Of a DNA stretch of 64,000 nt, positions 25,548 to 33,936 are shown piece by piece. Location: assembly GCF_019049285.1 (NCBI RefSeq), contig NZ_JAGMUL010000026.1, positions 186,001 through 250,000 of the forward strand. The letters run 5' to 3'. The translations under genes were made by a program, and so were the position numbers. Under the pieces are notes generated by a model, which saw only the letters and a list, made by a program, of their open reading frames with translations, searched no databases and was not told the DNA's origin. Each line of letters begins with the position of its first letter. Position 1 is the first letter of the stretch. Source of the DNA: Streptomyces sp. AC550_RSS872. Lineage in GTDB: Bacteria > Actinomycetota > Actinomycetes > Streptomycetales > Streptomycetaceae.

Positions 25548-26329
25548 CAGTTGCTCACCGTCCCTCGTGCCTCGGGCGCGGAAGTCGTGCGCTGTTCGAT
25601 CTGCTTGGCGGTGGCCTGCTCCGGGGTGAGCGCGACGACCCGCTGCACGAAGATCCCCGGCAGGTGGACCGCGTCCGGACCGATCTCACCGGGCTCGACG
25701 AGTTCCTCGACCTCGGCGATCGTCACCCGTCCGGCCATCGCGGCCAGCGGGTTGAAGTTCCGGGCGGACTTGTTGAACACCAGGTTCCCGTGCCGGTCGC
25801 CCTTCGCCGCCCGGACCAGCGCGAAGTCGGTGCGGATCCCGCGCTCCAGCACGTACTCGGTGCCGTCGAACTCCCGCACCTCCTTCGGCGGCGAGGCCAG
25901 CGCGACCCCGCCCGACCCGTCGTAGCGCCACGGCAGCCCGCCGTCGGCGACCTGGGTGCCCACCCCGGCCGGGGTGTAGAAGGCGGGGATCCCCGCGCCG
26001 CCGGCCCGCAGCCGCTCGGCCAGCGTGCCCTGCGGAATCATCTCCACCTCCAGCTCTCCGCCCAGGTACTGGCGGGCGAACTCCTTGTTCGCGCCGATGT
26101 AGGAGCCGGTCACCCGGGCGATCCGGCCCGCCGAGAGCAGCACCGCAAGACCGGACTCCATCGCCCCGCAGTTGTTCGAGACCACCGACAGCCCGCCGGT
26201 GCCCTGCTCGAACAGGGCCTGGATCAGCACGTTCGGCACACCGCTCAGCCCGAAGCCACCCACTGCGAGCGACGCGCCGTCACCCACATCGGCCACCGCC
26301 TCCGCGGCTGTGGCGACCACCTTGTCCAT
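25547..26329 (-). CDS. pcaI: 3-oxoadipate CoA-transferase subunit A
   Basis: A 260-aa alpha chain of the CoA-transferase, first gene of the seven-gene pca operon. Seen: [19 protein letters not shown] near the N-terminus with the glycine-rich CoA-binding pattern, and [15 protein letters not shown] at about 60. It starts with ATG 26329 in the 209-bp region divergent from pcaV. With PcaJ it moves CoA from succinyl-CoA to 3-oxoadipate. Confidence 0.93.
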   Translation of the reverse strand: MDKVVATAAEAVADVGDGASLAVGGFGLSGVPNVLIQALFEQGTGGLSVVSNNCGAMESGLAVLLSAGRIARVTGSYIGANKEFARQYLGGELEVEMIPQGTLAERLRAGGAGIPAFYTPAGVGTQVADGGLPWRYDGSGGVALASPPKEVREFDGTEYVLERGIRTDFALVRAAKGDRHGNLVFNKSARNFNPLAAMAGRVTIAEVEELVEPGEIGPDAVHLPGIFVQRVVALTPEQATAKQIEQRTTSAPEARGTVSN

Positions 26330-26376
26330 CCGAGAAGCCCCATCTCTTCCGAGCGCCCAGCCCCCGAATTAATCAG

Positions 26377-26512
26377 GGCACTGAGTATTTCTGCGAGGTT
26401 GCTCCTCACGCTGCCATCGGAGCGGGAAGCCGTCAAGGCCCCGGTAAATGCGAAATGCATGGACCCTTCGATCCGAGGACACCTCCGGCGAGGTCGGCTA
26501 TTGTTCAGTGCA
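26377..26512. promoter_or_regulatory. pcaI-pcaV divergent control region with paired TCAGTGC motifs
   Basis: The 209-bp region holds the octamer TCAGTGCC on the minus strand (26377-26384) and TCAGTGCA on the plus strand (26505-26512). They point outward toward pcaI and pcaV and lie 47-54 and 27-34 bp upstream of the two starts. A TATTGT at 26499-26504 may be the pcaV -10. These would be natural PcaV operator half-sites, but that is inference from position and sharing. Confidence 0.4.
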
Positions 26513-26538
26513 CCAACGATTGCGAACAGGGGGCGCAC

Positions 26539-27003
26539 ATGGCCGCCGTGGACCTCACCACCCACCCCGGGCATCTGGCCCGGCGGCTCCAGCAGGCGCA
26601 CTACCTGCTGTGGAACACGATGGTCTCGGAGGAGATCACCTCGCCCCAGTTCGCCGTCCTCAACGCGCTCGTCGCCGAGCCGGGCCTGGATCAGCGGACG
26701 GTGGGGGAGCGCGTCGGGCTCGACCGGTCCACGATCGCCGAGGTGATCAGCCGGCTCGGCCGCCGCGGACTGCTCGACAAGGTCCGCGACCCCCAGGACG
26801 GCCGCCGCTTCCTGCTGCGCCTCACGGACGACGGGATGCGCACGCACAAGAAGCTGACCGTGCGCACGGCTCGGATGAACCAGGTCTTCCTGGCCCCGCT
26901 CTCCACCGACGAGCAGGCGCTGTTCTTCGATCTGATCCGGCGCGTCGCGGACGCGGCCGAGGGGCTCCGCAACCCTTCGGAGCCCCTCGCCGCACCATCC
27001 TGA
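26539..27003 (+). CDS. pcaV: MarR-family repressor of the pca operon
   Basis: A 154-aa MarR regulator with a winged helix at about 45-105 (DQRTVGERVGLDRSTIAEVI, then DPQDGRRFLLRLTDDG for the wing). Divergence from pcaIJFHGBL and the matching arrangement in S. coelicolor identify it as PcaV, which is released from DNA by protocatechuate. Arg15 and His21, residues I recall as ligand contacts in the S. coelicolor protein, are present in HLARRLQQAH. ATG 26539 is chosen over an upstream in-frame ATG at 26455 because the family starts close to this point. No strong ribosome site is visible. Confidence 0.88.
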   Translation: MAAVDLTTHPGHLARRLQQAHYLLWNTMVSEEITSPQFAVLNALVAEPGLDQRTVGERVGLDRSTIAEVISRLGRRGLLDKVRDPQDGRRFLLRLTDDGMRTHKKLTVRTARMNQVFLAPLSTDEQALFFDLIRRVADAAEGLRNPSEPLAAPS

Positions 27004-27035
27004 TCCCCGGTTCGAAACCTCCGGTCACCGGATCC

Positions 27036-28046
27036 TCAGGACGCCTTCGCGTACACCACCCACACCTGGCCGGGCTTGAAGTTCACCCGCCTGCCGTCCT
27101 CGGTCGTGAACCTGGTGCCGCCCGTGGCCTTCGGACGCGTCCAATAGACGTCGTAGGCGCGCCCGTCGCGCAATACCCGCGCCCTTCCGGAGCCCACCGT
27201 CTCGGTGTACGGCGTGTTCTTGCCGAGGGAGTCGTGGAACGTGGACTTGCGTACCTTCACGTACTGCACGACGACCGTCCCGGCCCCGACCCGCTTGCCG
27301 TCCGTCGTCATGGCGGCCGTGCCGTCCATGGTGACGAGCCAGCGCTTCTGGCTCCTTGACCAGGTGAAGGTGTAGCGGGCCAAGTCGTAGCGCACCGTCT
27401 GCGAGGTCGTGGCCTTGCCGCCGGCCGGGGCGGCGCCGTAGCGGAAGCCGGTCGTCAGGGCGTCGGCGCCGGGGGCGGAGCCCAGCAGCCGATGGGGCCG
27501 TAGATAGAGGTTGTGCGGCGAGGGCCTGTTCCGGATGCGGAAGTAGGCGTCGGCCGCCTTGCCGGGCGGCACCGCCTGCAACGGGGCGTTGTCGATCAGG
27601 GGCAGGAGCTTGCCCTGCGCTCCCGAGAAGGCGAGCGTCGGCCGGTTGAACTGGCGCAGCAGCTCCAGGTCGCTCTCGCGTGCGCTGCGCACCGGCCCGA
27701 CGGCCTTCGGCAGCTTCGTCGCGTACACCGCCATCAGTCGGCTCAGTCCGCCCTCGACCTGCTCGACGTACACGACGTCCGCGGCGTTCAGACCCGTGTG
27801 GGGCCGGGCGGCACGCGCGTTGTCGATCTTCACGGCGAGCACCGAGGAGCTGTTCGCCAGGCTCTCGCGCCCGCTGGCGTCCTCGTGCGACGACGGCACG
27901 TGCGTGGTGCCGCGCCCGTCGTCGCGCTGTCCGCCGGATGTCGTACAGCCCGCCGCCAGGGAGGCTGTCAGTGCGGCGGCCAGCAGCCCCGCCATGGTCG
28001 TGGCGCGTCTCGTGCGCGCGCCTCGTTGCCTGCCCACCGTCGCCAC
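27036..28046 (-). CDS. DUF3048-domain lipoprotein
   Basis: A 336-aa secreted lipoprotein. Signal peptide with lipobox LAAGC (Cys about 34), then the two-part DUF3048 fold: VLAVKIDNARAARPHTGLNAADVVYVEQVEGG in the first half and a C-terminal domain ending in FKPGQVWVVYAKAS. DUF3048 proteins (YerB-like) are surface proteins of unknown role in Gram-positive bacteria. GTG start at 28046. Convergent with pcaV and divergent from the alcohol dehydrogenase. Confidence 0.85.
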   Translation of the reverse strand: MATVGRQRGARTRRATTMAGLLAAALTASLAAGCTTSGGQRDDGRGTTHVPSSHEDASGRESLANSSSVLAVKIDNARAARPHTGLNAADVVYVEQVEGGLSRLMAVYATKLPKAVGPVRSARESDLELLRQFNRPTLAFSGAQGKLLPLIDNAPLQAVPPGKAADAYFRIRNRPSPHNLYLRPHRLLGSAPGADALTTGFRYGAAPAGGKATTSQTVRYDLARYTFTWSRSQKRWLVTMDGTAAMTTDGKRVGAGTVVVQYVKVRKSTFHDSLGKNTPYTETVGSGRARVLRDGRAYDVYWTRPKATGGTRFTTEDGRRVNFKPGQVWVVYAKAS

Positions 28047-28245
28047 CCGTCGCCACCCACCCAGTCCGTGTCATCAATTGTGCGCTTATCTGTTCATAGA
28101 TGGCCATACCCGATCGGTTGCGATCAGCCCCACAAATCCGCCGATCGGCCCACACGACTGTCCCCGCGGTTCGGCGCCGTGGCGCAGGGGTACCCGGCGC
28201 CCACCGCATCAGCGGACGCACACGCCACGGAGGGAGCACGGGGCG

Positions 28246-29436
28246 ATGAGGGCAGTGACCTGGCAGGGCAAGCGCGACGTACGCGTGGAGAACGTGCCCG
28301 ATCCGACGATCCAGGAGCCGACGGACGCGGTCATCCGCATCACATCCACCGGACTGTGCGGCTCCGACCTGCACTTGTACGAGGTGCTGACGCCGTTCAT
28401 GACACCGGGGGACATCCTCGGTCACGAGCCGATGGGCATCGTCGAGGAGGTGGGCGCCGGGGTGCCGGACCTCCAGGCGGGCGACCGGGTCGTGGTGCCC
28501 TTCCAGATCGCGTGCGGCGACTGCTGGATGTGCCTGACCGGGCTGCCGACCCAGTGCGAGACCACCCAGGTCACCGGCGAGGGCATGGGCGCGGCCCTGT
28601 TCGGCTACACCCGGCTGTACGGCGCGGTGCCGGGCGCCCAGGCCGAGTACCTGCGTGTCCCGCAGGCCCAGTTCGGCCCGATCAAGATCCCCGAGGGACC
28701 GTCCGACGACCGGTTCGTGTACCTCTCCGACGTCCTGCCCACCGCCTGGCAGGCGGTCCGCTACGCCGAGGTCCCGGAGGGCGGCAGCGTCGCCGTGCTC
28801 GGCCTCGGCCCCATCGGCGACATGGCCTGCCGGGTCGCCCAGGTGCAGGGCGCCGGGCGGGTGTTCGGCGTGGACCTGGTGCCCGAGCGGCTGCGCCGGG
28901 CGCGCGAGCGGGGCGTCGAGACGTACGACCTGAGGAGCTTCGACGACGAGAAGGAACTCGTCGCCGCCATCCGCGACGTGACGGACGGCCGTGGCCCCGA
29001 CGCCGTGATCGACGCCGTCGGCACCGAGGCCCACGGCAGCGCCGCCGCCAGGCTCGCCCAGTCGGCCTCGGCGATGCTGCCCCGCAGGATCAGCGGCCCC
29101 TTCGCCGAACGCTTCAGCGTCGACCGGCTCGCCGCCCTGTACACCGCCATCGACCTGGTGCGCCGCGGCGGCACGATCTCGCTGTCCGGCGTGTACGGCG
29201 GCACGGCCGACCCGATCCCGCTGCTCACCCTGTTCGACAAGCAGATCCAGCTGCGGATGGGGCAGGCCAACGTACGCCGCTGGACCGACGACATCCTGCC
29301 GTTCCTGACCGACGAGGATCCCCTCGGCGTCGACGACTTCGCCACCCACCGCGTGCCGCTGAGCGACGCCCCGCACGCGTACGAGATGTTCCAGCGCAAG
29401 CAGGAAGGCGCGGTCAAGGTGCTGATGAAGCCCTGA
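28246..29436 (+). CDS. Zinc-dependent alcohol dehydrogenase
   Basis: A 396-aa medium-chain dehydrogenase. Catalytic zinc site: Cys in TGLCGSDLHLY (about 38), His and Glu in GHEPMG (about 63). Structural zinc cysteines are in CGDCWMCLTGLPTQC (about 92-106), and the NAD motif is in VAVLGLGPIGDMACRV (about 185). The overall look is of the formaldehyde/threonine-dehydrogenase-like branch. Because vanillate demethylation releases formaldehyde, a formaldehyde dehydrogenase role is attractive but not proven. ATG 28246 is preceded by GGAGGGA. It appears monocistronic. Confidence 0.85.
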   Translation: MRAVTWQGKRDVRVENVPDPTIQEPTDAVIRITSTGLCGSDLHLYEVLTPFMTPGDILGHEPMGIVEEVGAGVPDLQAGDRVVVPFQIACGDCWMCLTGLPTQCETTQVTGEGMGAALFGYTRLYGAVPGAQAEYLRVPQAQFGPIKIPEGPSDDRFVYLSDVLPTAWQAVRYAEVPEGGSVAVLGLGPIGDMACRVAQVQGAGRVFGVDLVPERLRRARERGVETYDLRSFDDEKELVAAIRDVTDGRGPDAVIDAVGTEAHGSAAARLAQSASAMLPRRISGPFAERFSVDRLAALYTAIDLVRRGGTISLSGVYGGTADPIPLLTLFDKQIQLRMGQANVRRWTDDILPFLTDEDPLGVDDFATHRVPLSDAPHAYEMFQRKQEGAVKVLMKP

Positions 29437-29502
29437 CTCCCGCCGCGCTCCCGGTCGCGGCCGGGCCCTGGCGGACGACGGCTCCCGTCAGGTCCCGTCC
29501 CG

Positions 29503-30573
29503 TCAGGCCTGCGGCGCGAAGATCTCCGCCAGGTCGTAGCGGACGGGCTCCTCCAACTGCGCGTACGTGCAGCTCTCGGGGGTGCGGTCCGGGCGCCAGC
29601 GGCGGAAGCGGGCCGTGTGCCGGAAGCGCACGCCGTTCTCCATGTGGTCGTACGCCACCTCGGCCACCCGCTCCGGTCTGAGCGGCACCCAGGACAGATC
29701 CTTCTTGCCCGACCAGCGGCTCGGCGCCCCCGGCAGCCGCGCCGACTCGTGCGCCGCCTCCTCGGCCCAGGCAGCCCACGGGTGTCCCGCGACGTCCTCC
29801 ATACGCAGTGGCTCCAGCTCCTCGATCAGCTCGGCGCGCCGCTTCATCGAGAACGCGGCTGACACCCCCACATGCTGGAGCGCGCCCCGGTCGTCGTGGA
29901 GACCGAGCAGCAGCGAGCCCACGACCGGACCGCTCTTGTGGAGCCGGTAACCGGCGACGACGACGTCCGCCGTCCGCTCGTGCTTGATCTTGAACATGGC
30001 GCGCGCGTCCTGGAGGTAGCCCAAGGTGAGCGGCTTGGCGATCACACCGTCCAGGCCGGCCCCCTCGTACTGCTCGAACCACCCCTGAGCCGTGTCGACG
30101 TCGGTCGTCGCCGGCGCCACATGCACCGGCGCCGTCACCCCCGACAGGGCCATCATGAGCCGCGCCCGCCGATCCGCCAGCGGGACCTCCAGCAGCGACT
30201 CGTCCGCCAGCGCCAGCAGGTCGAAGGCCACGAACGACGCCGGGGTCCGCTCGGCGAGCATCCGCACCCGGGAGTCGGCCGGGTGAATGCGCTCGGTGAG
30301 CGCGTCGAAGTCCAGCCGCCCCTCCCGCGCGATCACGATCTCCCCGTCCAGCACGCACCGCTGCGGCAACCGCTCCTTCAGCCCCGCCACCAGCTCAGGA
30401 AAGTACCTGGTCAACGGCTTTCCGGTACGGCTGCCGAGCTCGACCTCGTCCCCGTCGCGGAACACGATCGCCCGGAAGCCGTCCCACTTGGCCTCGTACT
30501 GCATGCCCGGCGGGATCTTCGCCACCGACTTGGCGAGCATCGGCTTCACGGGCGGCATCACCGGAAGGTCCAT
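29503..30573 (-). CDS. ligC: ATP-dependent DNA ligase, LigC type
   Basis: A 356-aa ligase with only the adenylation and OB domains. Motif I with the adenylated Lys is EAKWDGFRAI (Lys about 29); motif III DLLALADESLLEVPL region, motif IV LDGVIAKP (about 190) and motif V MFKIKHERTADVVV follow. The C-terminal OB fold contains LSWVPLRPERVAEVAYDHMENGVRFRHTARFRRW. LigC enzymes act in non-homologous end joining or base repair in actinobacteria. It is divergent from the LigD-type polymerase gene with 74 bp between them. Ku is not in the window. Confidence 0.88.
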   Translation of the reverse strand: MDLPVMPPVKPMLAKSVAKIPPGMQYEAKWDGFRAIVFRDGDEVELGSRTGKPLTRYFPELVAGLKERLPQRCVLDGEIVIAREGRLDFDALTERIHPADSRVRMLAERTPASFVAFDLLALADESLLEVPLADRRARLMMALSGVTAPVHVAPATTDVDTAQGWFEQYEGAGLDGVIAKPLTLGYLQDARAMFKIKHERTADVVVAGYRLHKSGPVVGSLLLGLHDDRGALQHVGVSAAFSMKRRAELIEELEPLRMEDVAGHPWAAWAEEAAHESARLPGAPSRWSGKKDLSWVPLRPERVAEVAYDHMENGVRFRHTARFRRWRPDRTPESCTYAQLEEPVRYDLAEIFAPQA

Positions 30574-30647
30574 GGTCCGATTCTGCGCGCATCCGGTCGC
30601 TGACGCCCGGTGTGCGAGGTGTGCGGCGGGCGCCTACCGTGGCTCGC

Positions 30648-31745
30648 ATGGGCGAAGCGGTGGAACTTCAGGCGGGCGGCCGCACCGTGCGCCTGTCCAA
30701 CCCGGGCAAGGTCTTCTTCCCCGAGCGCGGATACACCAAGCTGGACCTCGCCCGCTACTACATCGCCGTCGGCCCCGGCATCCTGCGCGCCCTGCGCAAC
30801 CGCCCCACCACCCTGGAGCGCTACCCGGACGGCGTGACCGGCGAGTGGTTCTACCAGAAGCGGGCGCCCAAGAGCATGCCCGGCTGGATCCCCACCGCCC
30901 ACATCACCTTCCCCAGCGGCCGCAGCGCCGACGAGATGTGCCCCACCGAGGAGGCCGCCGTCCTGTGGGCCGCCCAGTACGGCACCCTCACGTTCCACCC
31001 CTGGCCGGTCCGCCGCGACGACGTCGACAGCCCGGACGAACTGCGCATCGACCTCGACCCCCAGCCCGGCACCGACTTCGACGACGCCGTCCGCGCCGCC
31101 CATGAACTGCGCGCCGTCCTCGACGAGTTCGGCGGCCTGCGCGGCTGGCCCAAGACCTCCGGCGGACGCGGCCTGCACGTCTTCGTGCCCATCGAGCCGC
31201 GCTGGACCTTCACCCAGGTCCGCCGCGCCGCCATCGCGGTCGGCCGGGAGATGGAACGCCGGATGCCGGAGCACGTGACGATCAAGTGGTGGAAGGAGGA
31301 GCGGGGCGAGCGCATCTTCATCGACTACAACCAGACGGCCCGTGACCGCACGATCGCCTCCGCCTATTCCGTACGGCCCCGCCCGCACGCCCCCGTCTCC
31401 GCACCCCTGCGCTGGGACGAGGTCGGCGTGGCCCACCCCCAGGACTTCGACATCGCGACCATGCCCGCGCGTTTCGCCGAACTCGGCGACGTGCACGCCG
31501 ACATGGACGAGCACCGCTTCTCGCTGGACGCGCTGCTGGAGCTGGCGAACAAGGACGAACGCGACCACGGACTCGGCGATCTGCCGTACCCGCCGGAGTA
31601 CCCGAAGATGCCGGGGGAGCCGAAGCGGGTGCAGCCGAGCAGGGCGAAGAAGGCGGCGCCGAAGAAGGCGGTTGCGAAGAAGGCGGTTGCGAAGAAGGAG
31701 GCGCCCCCGTCGGAGGCGCCTCCCCCGGAACCTACAACTCCTTGA
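30648..31745 (+). CDS. LigD-type polymerase/primase (PolDom) with Lys-rich tail
   Basis: A 365-aa archaeo-eukaryotic primase-like polymerase, the stand-alone version of the LigD polymerase domain. Seen: NPGKVFFPERGYTKLDLARYY, metal-binding Asp pair in LRIDLDPQPG (about 138), SGGRGLHVFVPI (about 178) and RDRTIASAYSVRPRPHAPVS (about 240). It fills gaps or adds nucleotides at breaks during end joining. The last 50 residues are an Ala/Lys/Pro tail with KKA repeats, probably a nonspecific DNA-binding extension. ATG 30648 is close to a likely promoter, with no clear ribosome site. The 3' end overlaps the convergent DUF1080 gene by 14 bp. Confidence 0.88.
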   Translation: MGEAVELQAGGRTVRLSNPGKVFFPERGYTKLDLARYYIAVGPGILRALRNRPTTLERYPDGVTGEWFYQKRAPKSMPGWIPTAHITFPSGRSADEMCPTEEAAVLWAAQYGTLTFHPWPVRRDDVDSPDELRIDLDPQPGTDFDDAVRAAHELRAVLDEFGGLRGWPKTSGGRGLHVFVPIEPRWTFTQVRRAAIAVGREMERRMPEHVTIKWWKEERGERIFIDYNQTARDRTIASAYSVRPRPHAPVSAPLRWDEVGVAHPQDFDIATMPARFAELGDVHADMDEHRFSLDALLELANKDERDHGLGDLPYPPEYPKMPGEPKRVQPSRAKKAAPKKAVAKKAVAKKEAPPSEAPPPEPTTP

Positions 31746-33936
31746 TCCGGATGTCCCGGTAGGACACCACATCCGTCGTGCCGTGCACCTGGAGTCCGAT
31801 GTAACCGGAGGCGAACCTCCGCCCGTCCGTACCCGGGTCGTCCGAGCGGGGCGGGACGAACTCCTGGCCGCCGGTGTTGTCGAACTCGTTGATCAGCACG
31901 CCGTTGCGGTAGACCGAGTAGTGCTGGTCGACCACCCGGATCTCGTAGTCGTTCCAGGTGCCCTTCTGGGTAACGCCGGCACCGGCGAGCCCCACGCGGT
32001 CGAAGCCGTAGACCGACCCCGTCTTGTACATGTCTCCGTCGGGACGGTCGAGCACCTGCACCTCGTGCCCGTATTTGATGGCGACCCACTCGGGCCGCGA
32101 CTCCTCGGGGTGGTCGTGGACCCACGGGAACCGGACGAACACGCCGGAGTTGGCGTTTCCCGTGCCCGGGGCGTCGTCACGCCACTGGAGCTTGAGCGAG
32201 AAGTCACCGTACTTGCGCTCGGGGAACCACAGCATGCCGAGGCCGGCCTTCGTCGTCCCGGACGTGATCGAGCCGTCGCCGTTCGGCGCGAACGAACCAC
32301 CGCCCACCTGCTGCCACTTGGCGAACGACGCCGCGCTGCCGTCGAGGATTGTGCGGTAGCCCTCGGTCTGCCCGGGCTTGCCGATCCCGGACTGACGGGC
32401 GGCCTTGCGGACGGCGTCGTACTCGCGCCGGTCGACGACCCCGTCCTTCAGGAGCTGGTCCAGGACCGTCTTCACGTGCTTGAGGAACAGCGCCTGGGAC
32501 GTCCACTGCTTCTCGTCCTCGATCAGCTCGTTGATCCGGCACCGGCTGTTGGTGAGCCGGTTCGGGACGCCCGAGTCGACCGTGCCGACGATCACCGTCA
32601 ACCGCTCGTCGAACTCCGGGCAGTTCGGCGGCGGTACCTGACTGGACACGACGGTGAAGGTCACCGTGCGGGCCGCGGAGGTGTTGCCCGCCTTGTCGGT
32701 GGCCCGGTAGGCGAGCGTGTGCGTGCCCGCGCGGTCGACGACCACCGGGGCGCCGTACGCCAGATACGGGCCGCCGTCGAGGGAGTACTCGATCCGGTCG
32801 ACGCCCGAGCCGTGGTGCTCGTCGGTCGCCGTGACGGTCACCTTGGCGTTGCCGACATACGCCCCGTCGGAGTTCTTCGTGCCCTCGACACTCACACCGG
32901 TCACCGGCGCGGTCGTGTCCGGCTGCGGCGCCGCCACGACCGTGAACTGCACGCTCTTCTCGGCCGCGACGTTCCCCGCCTTGTCGGTGGCCCGGTAGCG
33001 CACCGTATGACTGCCGACCTCGTGCACCATCACGGGCGCGGTGTACGGCTGCCAGGCACCGGTACCGATCGCGTACTCGATGGTGTTGACGCCGGAACCG
33101 GTGTCCGACGCGGAGACGGTGACGGTCGCCATGCCGATGTACGTCCCGTCGGGATTCTGCTCTCCGCCGACGCCCGCCGATGTCTCCGGCGGGGTCGTGT
33201 CGTCGGACTGCGGTGCCACCACCGTGAACTCGACGCTCTTCTCCGCCGAGACGTTCCCCGCCTTGTCGAGGGCGCGGTAGCGGATCTTGTGGTCGCCGAC
33301 CTGACCGACGACGACCGGGGTGGTGTACGGCTGCCAGGCGCCGGTGTCCCCGACGGCGTACTCGACGCGGTCGACCCCGGAGCCGCCCTCCTCGTCGGTG
33401 GCGTGGATCGCCACACTCGCCGAACCGACGTACTGGCCCTGCGTGTTCTGCGTCCCGCTGACGTGGGCCGAGGCCTCGGGCGCCGTCGTGTCCTCGCCGC
33501 TGCCCTCGGTCACCACCAGGATGCCCTGCATCTGCCCGTGGCCGGGGATCGTGCAGTAGTAGCGGTAGCGGCCCGGGGTGAGCGTGACCTCGGCCGTGTG
33601 GCGGCCGCCCTGGTCGTCGCTCGGGTTGGCGAGGATGTTCAGCTGGACGTCGTTGTTGTACTCGGGATCGGACGTGTCGAACGTCAGCGTGTGCGGCATC
33701 CCGGTGGTGTTGCCGGTCGCCGTGCTGTTCTCGAAGACGATCGTCGTTGTGCCCGCCACCGCGGTCGCGGGCGCCGAGGTGTACTTCGTGATGTCGTCAC
33801 CGGCGGTCCAGGTGAGGACCTGTGCGGCGGCGGATTCCCGTGCCTGTGGCTGTCCGGTCGCGGGCAGGGCATGCAGACCGAGTACCACGAGCAGTGCGGC
33901 CAGCAGGGCCGCCCACATTCTTCGTTCTCGTGTCAC
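31732..33936 (-). CDS. Secreted cupredoxin / OmpL47-repeat / DUF1080 protein
   Basis: A 734-aa exported protein. After a signal peptide (LLAALLVVLGLHALPATG) come: a plastocyanin-like domain (about 40-145) with type-1 copper ligands in MPHTLTF and YYCTIPGHGQM; three Ig/OmpL47-like repeats (about 150-250, 250-345, 345-440) each ending in a YRATDKAGN-type motif; a helical region with one Cys pair; and a C-terminal DUF1080 (3-keto-disaccharide hydrolase, LamG-like) domain at about 540-734. The GTG start overlaps the stop of the ThuA/quinoprotein gene (GTGA). It probably binds copper and acts on extracellular carbohydrate with that protein. The combination is unusual. Confidence 0.82.
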   Translation of the reverse strand: MTRERRMWAALLAALLVVLGLHALPATGQPQARESAAAQVLTWTAGDDITKYTSAPATAVAGTTTIVFENSTATGNTTGMPHTLTFDTSDPEYNNDVQLNILANPSDDQGGRHTAEVTLTPGRYRYYCTIPGHGQMQGILVVTEGSGEDTTAPEASAHVSGTQNTQGQYVGSASVAIHATDEEGGSGVDRVEYAVGDTGAWQPYTTPVVVGQVGDHKIRYRALDKAGNVSAEKSVEFTVVAPQSDDTTPPETSAGVGGEQNPDGTYIGMATVTVSASDTGSGVNTIEYAIGTGAWQPYTAPVMVHEVGSHTVRYRATDKAGNVAAEKSVQFTVVAAPQPDTTAPVTGVSVEGTKNSDGAYVGNAKVTVTATDEHHGSGVDRIEYSLDGGPYLAYGAPVVVDRAGTHTLAYRATDKAGNTSAARTVTFTVVSSQVPPPNCPEFDERLTVIVGTVDSGVPNRLTNSRCRINELIEDEKQWTSQALFLKHVKTVLDQLLKDGVVDRREYDAVRKAARQSGIGKPGQTEGYRTILDGSAASFAKWQQVGGGSFAPNGDGSITSGTTKAGLGMLWFPERKYGDFSLKLQWRDDAPGTGNANSGVFVRFPWVHDHPEESRPEWVAIKYGHEVQVLDRPDGDMYKTGSVYGFDRVGLAGAGVTQKGTWNDYEIRVVDQHYSVYRNGVLINEFDNTGGQEFVPPRSDDPGTDGRRFASGYIGLQVHGTTDVVSYRDIRIKEL

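Noticed and set aside
27020..27032. Short palindrome TCCGGTCACCGGA between the convergent pcaV and DUF3048 genes as a terminator
   Set aside because: Six-base arms with a one-base loop and no T-run; too weak to call.
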